A DNA stretch of 64,000 bases from the NCBI RefSeq assembly GCF_016802725.1, contig NC_052671.1, forward strand, positions 20,999,728-21,063,727. The letters run 5' to 3'. Made by a program: the position numbers and the translations under genes. Position 1 is the first letter of the stretch; every line of letters starts with the position of its first letter. The notes beneath the pieces were generated by a model, which saw only the letters and a list, made by a program, of their open reading frames with translations, had not been told where the DNA came from and did not search any database. The DNA comes from Solenopsis invicta (lineage: Eukaryota; Arthropoda; Insecta; Hymenoptera; Formicidae). Positions 54,117 through 62,789 of this stretch are shown in pieces.

Positions 54117-55110
54117 TGCTTTATTTTTTAATCTTATTAGCGGAACCGAACTGGATGACCTGATAGATACTGCTGAAGATGAGTCAAATTGTTTAGATGA
54201 ACTTGTTTCTGTAAGTTGTAATTTGTACGTCTGTCGAAGGTCTCTTCTTATTCTGTAATGCGTCTAATTTTAATGGAGAACGTATTTCTGTTTTATTATT
54301 TGAAATGTCAAGGCTATATAGTGGAGAAAAACTAATGTTTGATTCTGCAATGAAGAGAACGAATATGTTAACATTACTTCATTTTTAATATTGATATGTA
54401 TAAATCTGTATACACTTAAATATTTAGCAGTACCTGTCATGTATCCAAGTTCATATCTCTCTGGAAATATACGTAATATAGAATGTTGGAAACTTGTAGA
54501 AGGTAACGAAGTTATTGTTGCTGTAGTCTTTAAAATCGGTTTGTTAATATCACTTATATTTGATTGCCTTGATATATTTGAAGATTCTGTAAAGCAATAA
54601 TAACTATTAGAGCTGAAAGTGCCAAATTACTCTTACAAAAATGAAAAAGTTATTGATTTTCTTTTATAAACAAACACAATTTTAAGATCTCAAACTTTGC
54701 TTTAGAATTCGGACACTAATTTCATAATTTCCCTTTTAATTTTTATTTTTTGTGGCTTCGTAATTTTTTTCAATTGACATGCAACTGTTTTTGAGAAGAT
54801 ATCATCATCAGCCATTTGAGAAAATGGAACATTAGGGTTGATATTTTCCAAGTTTTTATTTTCCAAGTGTGTCGAAACTGCTGACGTTAACTTAAGAAAA
54901 GACTTCTACTTTGTCTGGAGATTTACGTCTTACTTTATTTTTAAATCTTATTGGCAGATCCGAGCTGGATGAAGACCCGATAGATACTGGCGAAGATAAA
55001 CCAAGTTGTTTAGATGAACTCGTTTCTGTAAGTCGTAATTGTACGTCTGTTGAAAGTCTCTTCCTATTCCGTAATGCGTCTGATTCTAACGGAGAACGTA
55101 TTTCTGTATC
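54117..55110 (+). repeat. two direct copies of a 70-bp exon-like block with flanks
   Basis: Copy 1 (54141-54210) and copy 2 (54958-55027) are each 70 bp, preceded by AG after a T-rich stretch and followed by GTAAG. In the same phase they encode GTELDDLIDTAEDESNCLDE and SELDEDPIDTGEDKPSCLDE, both ending LVS. About 90 bp downstream and 25 bp upstream are also similar. This is the pattern of a duplicated internal exon of an acidic protein. I do not recognise the gene, and no neighbouring exons were found. Confidence 0.6.
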
Positions 55111-55223
55111 ATTATTTATTATAATGCTTAATTTTGTTGTTTTGTAAGTAAATAAAGTTCAAACATGAAGTCATACCTGCTGTATTGTACATTTTTAAAT
55201 ATTTAATATATATTGCTTATATA

Positions 55224-55640
55224 CAGGGTGTCTGAAAAAAAAGGGTCACATATTTTGATAGCAAGTAGTATTGATCAAAACAAAAAGAAAAGGTCTAATT
55301 AACATGGGTCCTGAAACTAATATCTTCAAAGATACAAGCTATTTTATTATTTGAGCTCTTTGTCATTTTCTTATTAGTCGGGTCATCTTTAGAATGTAAT
55401 GAACAAAGGAGTAGGAAAGAGTGGGATACAATGGAGATATCTTTTTTCTAGGTGCCTTAAAAAATAAAAAATAAACAAAAAGAGATAAAAAAATAATTTT
55501 TATTTTAATATAAAATGTAATCATTAATCTTCTATAAAAAATATTGAAATAAAGAAACTAAATGTATGTACACATGATAACAAAATAAAAACTCCTTTTT
55601 TTACAAAAAACAAAAAATTTTAATGCTGACTGAGACGGTT
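55224..55640 (+). mobile_element. one end of a CAGGGTG-type element, partner end not found
   Basis: TATACAGGGTGTCTGAAAAA at 55220 has the same TATA and CAGGGTG start as the fold-back elements elsewhere. No inverted partner is seen before the LTR at 55672, so it is a partial copy or a different structure. The stretch to 55640 is AT-rich and non-coding. Confidence 0.4.
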
Positions 55641-55971
55641 AATCCGTACTGACGAACTCTCGTATAGCATCTGTTACGTCCTGCGGAGTAACAATTCTTT
55701 TCTTTCGAAGTCGATGCAGCCAAGCAACCGAAAAATTGCGAAAAGATGGCCTATCTTAATCGCGCGGATACGCTAAAATTGTCCGGTCGAGTCAATACGG
55801 TTGATCTACCCTTGACACGTGCCGATTTTGGGCGGAAGCAAGCGTTGAAACGCGGATGATTGACCTCACCGACTCGAAACACTTGTCGCGCAATTAATAG
55901 GTAGGGCGTGGGCAATAATAAGAGACGGTACACCTGCGGATTAAAATCCCATAGGAACCATAGGCAGAATC

Positions 55972-56010
55972 AGGTATAAAAGGAAGGAGCTTCGGAGCTC
56001 GCGAGCACTT
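55972..56010 (+). promoter_or_regulatory. TATA-type core promoter in the LTR
   Basis: ggtataaaaggaaggagc has a consensus TATA box at 55975-55982, so transcription would start near 56005. The downstream leader (56005-56310) is pyrimidine-rich and has one short upstream ORF starting with ATG near 56140. Confidence 0.75.
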
Positions 56011-56309
56011 ACTTACTTTCTTACAATCATTTACAGTCACTTACGGGCACATACCGCACCTTTTTTCATTCTGATCAATCGCTCATTTTTCGCTTCGCGA
56101 TTCACTCTAGTTCGATCCGGCGCACATTCCGTGACATTATATGTCCGAGTTTGTGACGTTCGGATTCGTATTCATCGTACTTAAATTCGACGCGGCATTG
56201 TGAGATCCGAACACTCTGAGTGCCAACCGTCGACCAACCGTCCGCCGTTGTAAGCTGAATCCGCTCTGCCAACCACTAAATCGTTCGCACCTTCAAAACT
56301 TCACCCAAC

Positions 56310-58176
56310 AGTAAGTCTCAGCCGTCCATTATTTTTATTTTTTATTTTTACTCTTCATAAGACTACCTTCTCTCTCTCATAAGATATTTGTTATATTTTT
56401 CAAAACACTCATATATTCAGTATTATTGCACTACCCTTCCTTTTCTCCCTCTATTACTCTCAGTCTCTTTATTTCCCGCAGGATACAGTCGAGCTCTTTC
56501 GATTGGGTCCGCGACTCTTTTATTTCCCGTAGGATACAATCGAGCTCTTTCGATTGGGTCCACGACTCTCTTTATTTCCCGCAGGATACAGTCGAGCTCT
56601 TTCGATTGGGTCCGCGACTCTTTTATTTCCCGCAGGATACAGTCGAGCTCTTTCGATTGGGTCCGCGACTCTTTTTATTTCCCGTAGGATACAATCGAGC
56701 TCTTTCGATTGGGACCACGACTCTCTTTATTTCCCGCAGGATACAGTCGAGCTCTTTCAATTGGGGCCGCGACTCTTTTATTTCCCGTAGGATACAATCG
56801 AGCTCTTTCGATTGGGTCCACGACTCTCTTTATTTCCCGCAGGATACAGTCGAGCTCTTTCGATTGGGTCCGCGACTCTTTTTATTTCCCGTAGGATACA
56901 ATCGAGCTCTTTCGATTGGGTCCACGACTCTCTTTATTTCCCGCAGGATACAGTCGAGCTCTTTCGATTGGGTCCGCGACTCTTTTATTTCCCGTAGGAT
57001 ACAATCGAGCTCTTTCGATTGGGTCCACGACTCTCTTTATTTCCCGCAGGATACAGTCGAGCTCTTTCGATTGGGTCCGCGACTCTTTTATTTCCCGTAG
57101 GATACAATCGAGCTCTTTCGATTGGGTCCACGACTCTCTTTATTTCCCGCAGGATACAGTCGAGCTCTTTCGATTGGGTCCGCGACTCTTTTATTTCCCG
57201 TAGGATACAATCGAGCTCTTTCGATTGGGTCCACGACTCTCTTTATTTCCCGCAGGATACAGTCGAGCTCTTTCGATTGGGTCCGCGACTCTTTTATTTC
57301 CCGTAGGATACAATCGAGCTTTCGCGATTGGGTCCACGACTCTCCTTATTCCCTGCTGGATACAATCGAACTCTCGTTCGATTGAATTCGCAGTTTTCTT
57401 TGCTTCCAGCGGAAACGAAGAATTCTGTTCCTTTTATTAATTCAAACTTTTTTTCTTTTGCTTTTCCTTTTTCTTCTTTCAAGAAGTTATAATATAAATT
57501 TTATTTCCCTTTATAAGAAAGAGAGAACGTAGCCTTAATTCTCAAATTCATTTTAGTGCGTAAGCGAGTCCCTGACCATAAAACTCGAAGAGCCATTAAG
57601 AACTGTCGGAGTCGCCGAAATAAGAAGCTCCGGAGGCTTGGCGCATCGTTATCGCTCTGCGGAAAATTACGCAATCAGCGAGCAAAAATTTCTGTTTTGC
57701 CTAACGCTCTAATTAATTTGAGTACTTCCGACGAACCGACCGACTCATCTCCGCCAGTCTCAAATCCGTCCCCCGAAGCACACTCTCTTTCCCCCTGTCG
57801 TTATCCTTCCCCCTCTTACTCTCCTGGATCTCATGTAGAACCAGATTTTAAACAACCACCAGGTTCACCGTCTTCTACCTTCGATCCTTTTGCAGAGCCC
57901 TTAGCATCTCCTCGGGATTCAACCTTTTCTCCTACAGATTTTCCTCCTACACCTTCCCCCGATTTTTTTTATCGTAATTCCGATTCACCTGTTCGAAGAC
58001 CTCCGGAAGATCCATATTCCCCCGCGCTAGAGTTTCCCCAAGAAAACCCGCATTCCGATTCATTATTTACTCCCGAACAGGTAGAGAATATAGTAAATGA
58101 AAATATCGAAGCGAATCGAAGAGTAATCAATGAATTTGAAGAAATCTTCGACTCGCTCCAAAGCCTACCTGGATAA
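56310..58176 (+). CDS. LTR-encoded Arg-rich/Ser-Pro-rich protein; start codon made by splicing (206 aa)
   Basis: Exon 1 ends ...cacccaaca at 56310, followed by the strong donor gtaagt. Exon 2 begins at 57557 after cattttag. Joining them (intron 56311-57556, 1246 bp) makes caacATGcgtaag, an ATG in good insect context, with A from exon 1 and TG from exon 2. The unspliced frame has no ATG near this point. The frame then runs 206 codons to 58176. Residues 1-40 are very basic (RKRVPDHKTRRAIKNCRSRR, NKKLRRLG), like a nuclear or RNA-binding arginine-rich region or a bZIP basic part. Residues 60-160 are Ser/Pro-rich and the end is acidic and helical. No family is recognised. The splice is predicted, not observed. 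Confidence 0.55.
56463..57360. repeat. minisatellite of 51-52 bp units in a 103-bp higher-order pattern, inside the LTR intron
   Basis: About 17 units alternate between a form with tttcccgcaggatacagtcg...ggtccgcgactc and one with tttcccgtaggatacaatcg...ggtccacgactc. The alternation gives a 103-bp period. The last unit (57345-57390) is diverged. Each unit has a pyrimidine stretch ending in CAG or TAG followed by G, which resembles a 3' splice site. Long frames over the array come from the repeat and are not separate genes. Confidence 0.95.
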
Positions 58177-58762
58177 CTAAAAATCCCTTGATCATAAAAT
58201 ACACCTACACATGTACACTTATAACCAACTAGAATTTAAGTTATAATTACAATTTTTTTGTTATTAAGAACATAAGATTTTTCTTCTTTTTATTATACAT
58301 GTTTTCTACTAACAATAATATTATTTGTAAATTAATAATTATTATTTTAGTCATCACCTATCATTGTAATTGGTTATTTCTTTTATTATGTTAAAATAAA
58401 ATTGTAATTCTTAATTTCAATCATTTTCTTTACTTCAACCACCTCTAATTCCCGCTCCGATAAAATTGCACTTAGTCCGATCCCGCGTAAAAGCGATTCG
58501 ATTCGTTTACGCAAAATAAGGACTACACGAATGCAAGAGTCTGAATGAGAGTCATAGGTCGTCATTCTCGACACCTGACCTACATTCTGACTCACCTGAC
58601 GCATTCGACTCGTCGCACTCGCCCAGAGACATGTGTGCGAGAGATTAGGCCTGTTCCGTCCTTCCTACCTCGCTCGAATTATTTCTCTAAGTCTCTACCT
58701 GCCAACCGACCCGAGAGACTTATTTCGAGAATTCTGGACGTAATAGACCATTTGAGAAATTT

Positions 58763-58780
58763 TGGGGGCTCAGCCGGGAT
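58763..58780 (+). other. primer-binding site, tRNA-Pro-like
   Basis: TGGGGGCTCAGCCGGGAT resembles the tRNA-Pro complement used by some retroviruses, with two differences in the middle. It lies 17 bp after the inferred LTR end and 26 bp before the gag ATG. Confidence 0.5.
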
Positions 58781-58806
58781 GAAAAGTGCAATTTTTAAGA
58801 GCAGGA

Positions 58807-60375
58807 ATGACTACGAGGTCCGGATCAAATAAAGAAGAAATCGATAACATTTATAAATCTGCTGTTGAAAACCAGAGTATACCTGGACGTAAACCAGTCA
58901 CGATTACACAGACATCAACTCCCACCACATCCTTTAAAAAAATTCCTAGATTATTTGATCTTACTTTGCATGATTCGGAGAGTTCGTTGGGAGGTGGCGA
59001 CAAGACGCTAATACCTGGCTTCGACGACTCCGACGTTGCGGGAGACGATACAGTAAAAGGAATAGAGGGACCCGAACCTATCGTTAAAACTAAACCACCC
59101 GGAATGGCTCACTCAAATCCGTTCGCTTCTTTGAAGTACGCGGTAGAGGCCGTCCATTTCTTTGATGGACAAAATATTCCGTTATCTTATTTTATTGAAG
59201 GATGCGAGGAAGCTAAGTCCATGCTACCCGCCGAGGCAGAGCTTCAATTTGCTCGCATAATTAGAACACGAATCGTCGGCGAAGCGCGCCGTACAATTCA
59301 GGATCAAAATTTCGATACCGTTGCTCAATTAACCGCATATTTAAAACAAGTATACGGGGCATCTAAGACCGTATATCAGTTGCAAGGGGAATTAGGGTGC
59401 ATTTATCAAAAAAATGAAGAAGATGTAATTACTTATGCAAATAGAGTAAAATTGTTAGGAAAACAAATATTAGAAGCATATAAAGCATGGGGAAATGGCC
59501 CACCCGATCATAATGTAAAAATATCACTAGAAAAAGACATGTGCAAATGTTTCATTAGAGGATTGAAACCGGAAATTGAGCAAAGAATCGCGAGAGATTT
59601 AAATGTTCAAGAAACCGTATCCGATGCATTAAGAATAGAGCGCGAACTACGCTCAATGACCGACTTGCGACAAAGCAAAGGTAGCGCTGCCGACCGAGAA
59701 ACAATTATTAGTCGGCCGCGCGAAACGTGCCAAATTTGTTACAAGGAGGGACATTCAGCTTCAAAATGCAGAAAATTGACTCAAACAATTCAGCTGGGTC
59801 ATATCGGATCCGATTTAGGAACTGAAATTTTAATATGTCAAATTTGCAAAAAACGTGGGCACAGTGCCGACAAATGTCGGTTACGCGATCCTCAAACTCG
59901 ACAGTCTGTTAGAATGATACGGGAAAATAACGTCATTTGTCAATTATGCTCTAAATCCGGGCATGACGCTAAGTCATGTAGAAATAATAAAATTAATATT
60001 CAAAATAAGCCCTCTCTAGTTTGCCAGTGGTGTGATCGGCTAGGGCATACGGCTAATAATTGTTGGAAAAAACAAAATGAGCAACGCGGCGAGGTGAACA
60101 AATTAAAAATCACTTGTCAAATGTGCAATAATTTCGGGCATATCGCAAAAAATTGTCGATCAAATCCGAAGGTAGATGCGGTACCTAAAGACTTGATAGT
60201 TTGTCGATATTGCAAAGAGCAGGGGCACCTCCTCGAGAATTGCGAACTGCGAATTGCAAGCAACAATCGTAGAAAAGCAAACAATTCGGGAAACGCGGAT
60301 GGACCCTCGACGTCGGGTGTGCAGCAGGGGTCCGGAAGGATCTCACATCCGTCGCCAGCCAAAGAAACCAAGTAA
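58807..60375 (+). CDS. Gypsy gag with six CCHC zinc knuckles (522 aa)
   Basis: The start at ATG 58807 (MTTRSGSNKEEIDNIYKSAV) was preferred over the in-frame Met 21 bp upstream because of its distance from the primer site. Residues about 90-280 form the capsid-like gag domain (LKYAVEAVHFFDGQNIPLSY, then LKQVYGASKTVYQLQGELG and FIRGLKPEIEQRIA). From about residue 308 to 480 there are six knuckles of the CX2CX4HX4C type, starting CQICYKEGHSASKC and ending CRYCKEQGHLLENC. Most Gypsy gag proteins have one to three. The frame is uninterrupted. The next ORF is in the -1 frame. Gag packages the RNA in particles in the cytoplasm. Confidence 0.93.
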   Translation: MTTRSGSNKEEIDNIYKSAVENQSIPGRKPVTITQTSTPTTSFKKIPRLFDLTLHDSESSLGGGDKTLIPGFDDSDVAGDDTVKGIEGPEPIVKTKPPGMAHSNPFASLKYAVEAVHFFDGQNIPLSYFIEGCEEAKSMLPAEAELQFARIIRTRIVGEARRTIQDQNFDTVAQLTAYLKQVYGASKTVYQLQGELGCIYQKNEEDVITYANRVKLLGKQILEAYKAWGNGPPDHNVKISLEKDMCKCFIRGLKPEIEQRIARDLNVQETVSDALRIERELRSMTDLRQSKGSAADRETIISRPRETCQICYKEGHSASKCRKLTQTIQLGHIGSDLGTEILICQICKKRGHSADKCRLRDPQTRQSVRMIRENNVICQLCSKSGHDAKSCRNNKINIQNKPSLVCQWCDRLGHTANNCWKKQNEQRGEVNKLKITCQMCNNFGHIAKNCRSNPKVDAVPKDLIVCRYCKEQGHLLENCELRIASNNRRKANNSGNADGPSTSGVQQGSGRISHPSPAKETK

Positions 60376-60383
60376 ATAAGCAT

Positions 60384-62789
60384 GTGTTGACCGCCCGCCA
60401 GGTAACCATAAACCTTGACAAGCATAGTCGCGTGCCTACCGTTCAGGTAAATTTTTGTGAAACAATTCCGCAAACTACCTTTTTATTGGATACTGGGTCA
60501 GGACCGAATATAATTAAAGAACATTTTATACCCACGGACATAGTTATCAATTATAATAATATTTTGAAGTTAAGCGGAATAAACGAATACCCGGTTTATA
60601 CTCTCGGAGAAATCGTTCTTCCTCTTTTCGGGAAAGAAGTAACATTCCATATCGTGTCAAGTAATTTTCCTATATCACAATCCGGTATATTAGGTAACGA
60701 TTTCTTTCAACAAACATTTTCCAAAATTGACTATGCTAATGGTTATTTAAACGTAGCAGGCACTAACGTTCCTTTCTTTTCTCCAGAAATTATTACCGCA
60801 GCTCCACGGTCTGAATCATTATTTTATGTGAGAGTAGGGAACCCTGATATAAAAATCGGGTACATACCTAAATTAAAAATTGCCCATGGAATTTATTCAA
60901 AGGAAACTATAGCAGAAAACGTTGATGGAAAGGCCTACCTGAATGTTATAAGTACTTTGGATGAGGAAGTAGAAGTTCAAGTACCGACTCTGTATCTCAA
61001 GCCTTTGAATGATATACTCGACGATCATGAGGATAAAATCGAGATGCCAAATGAACCAGAAGAAATTATGGAAATAAGATGCAAGACTAACAAAGAAGAA
61101 GTAAACGAAGAAATTAATAATGAAGGTGGAAATAATACACATTACGAGAAGGTAAATTTAATTGATTAAAAAATTGAGAAATTAAGTAATCAAATAAAAA
61201 TGAAAAATCTCGAAGAAAAGGAAAATGGAAGAATGAATATAAAGGAAAATCAATTTAAAAATGAGGCAAAAATAAAAGAGAAAACTGAAGATAAAATCTT
61301 AAAGGAAAATGAAGAATTGAATAACAATTTTAATTCCAAAAATCCAGATCTCCAAAACCTTGGAGGAAGAGGCTTCCAAATCTCTCCTGAATTGCCCAGA
61401 GATTCAAAAATTCAAGAAAACGGAAATCACCAAACCTGCCTTGGATTGTCCAGTAATCTTAAAATTCTTAGGGAGAGAGAATTCCCAATTCCTCCTAAAT
61501 TATCCAGCGATTCACAAATCCAAACGGAGGGAAGCTACCAAACTTCTAATGGATTATCCAAGAATCTAAAGATTATTAGTGAGGGATGTTTCCAAACCCC
61601 TCCCTCAGAGCACTTTATTCCTGCCGATCGTGAAGAGGGAAGTTACCAAACCTCGTCAAGCGATGCGGTTTTATTTTCAAGGGAACCGAAGGAAAAAGGT
61701 TCTTCTATTTCTCAAGAAAAAATAAAATCTCTTAGAAACAAAACGATCATAAGAAACGATAACATCTCTCCTTCAATTACAAAAATACCTTCAAGGGAAA
61801 ACAGAACCGAGACCCCCGAAATAAGTAAGTTATATTATTCTAAAGAGAATGAATCTCTTGCAGAAAATGTTGCCCCAACTCAACAAATGAGTGAAAATTT
61901 TAAAAGTAAACAAATTCAAACAGAAGAAGAGAAGCGAGATTTGCAAAATAAAATACCTCGCGAATGTTTTCAAATTTCTGAAAATTTGGAGCAGAATAGG
62001 CTCGCAGAAATTATGGAGTTATTATGTCTCGATCATTTAAATATCGAAGAAAGAGATAACGTAATAAGTCTTATATCCGGCAGCCAGGATAGATTCCACA
62101 TACCCGGAGAAAAATTAACAGCGACTCACGTGTTGCAAGATCAGATACCGACAACAGACGACCGACCCATCAATACTAGACAATATCGATTTCCTCAAAT
62201 TCATAAAGAAGAAATAAATAAACAAGTTGAAGAATTGTTAGATGGAGGCGTAGTAAAATTATCTCAATCACCTTACAATACGCCCATATGGATAGTGCCT
62301 AAGAAGGAAGATTCAAAGGGAAACAAACGCTGGAGAATGGTTTTAGATTTCCGCGCTTTAAATGAAAAAACCACTGGCGACGCTTATCCATTACCTAACA
62401 TTGTTGACATCCTAGATCAATTAGAAGGAGCGGAATATTTCTCCGTATGCGATCTAGCTTCTGGTTTCCATCAAATAAAAATGGACCCCGCCGATGGTCA
62501 CAAAACGGCATTTACTACTCCCTTCGGGCATTATGAATTCGAACGAATGCCATTCGGATTAAAAAATGCACCTGCGACTTTCCAACGTTTAATGGATTTA
62601 GTATTGTCCGGATTGCAAGGCAAGGAATTATTCGTCTATATGGACGATATAGTTATTTATGCTACTTCGCTGGAAGAGCATGAAAGAAAATATAATTTAT
62701 TAATGGATCGACTCCGCAAAGCAAATTTAAAATTACAACCTGATAAATGTGAATTTCTGAAGACTGAAGTGACATACCTTGGGCATATA
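60384..62789 (+). pseudogene. Gypsy pol: protease and reverse transcriptase, one in-frame stop, cut by mariner
   Basis: The frame is -1 relative to gag, suggesting a frameshift for Gag-Pol. The protease active site is in FLLDTGSGPNII (Asp at 60489), with a GILGNDFF block later. A TAA at 61167 interrupts the frame; it continues from 61200 with a 270-residue Lys/Glu/Asn-rich linker with internal repeats. RT begins near 62130, with RQYRFPQIHKEEINKQVEEL, WRMVLDFRALNEKT, SVCDLASGFHQIKM, PFGLKNAPATFQRLM and the catalytic FVYMDDIVIYA (near 62640). The sequence ends in VTYLGHI, where mariner copy 3 enters at TA 62788-62789. RNase H and integrase must lie to the right of the window. Confidence 0.92.
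61360..61650. repeat. 54-bp tandem repeat coding for an 18-residue unit in the pol linker
   Basis: Successive 18-residue units are GFQISPELPRDSKIQENG, NHQTCLGLSSNLKILRER, EFPIPPKLSSDSQIQTEG and SYQTSNGLSKNLKIISEG, followed by partial units (CFQTPP, SYQTSS). Aromatic, Q/P, S and K/I positions are kept. It lies between the protease and RT domains. Confidence 0.85.

Larger units (their letters stand above)
55672..58745 (+). repeat. 5' LTR of the Gypsy element, about 3.07 kb
   Basis: The start TGTTACGTCC and the end GGACGTAATA are inverted copies at nine of ten positions. The primer site begins 17 bp after the end. The TATA box at 55975 and the AATAAA at 58395 give U3, a very long R and a short U5. 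The end is supported by the diverged fragment that also stops at ctggacgtaata (35272). The left boundary rests only on the inverted end, because the 3' LTR is outside the window. Confidence 0.6.

Noticed and set aside
56388..57440. Series of 60-224 residue frames with repeated SRRIQSSSFDWV-like units
   Set aside because: All come from the 51/103-bp minisatellite inside the LTR intron; frames cycle with the unit and have no own start context.
57556..57558. GTG as start codon of the LTR ORF
   Set aside because: Nuclear eukaryotic genes rarely use GTG. The splice-made ATG at the same place is a better explanation.
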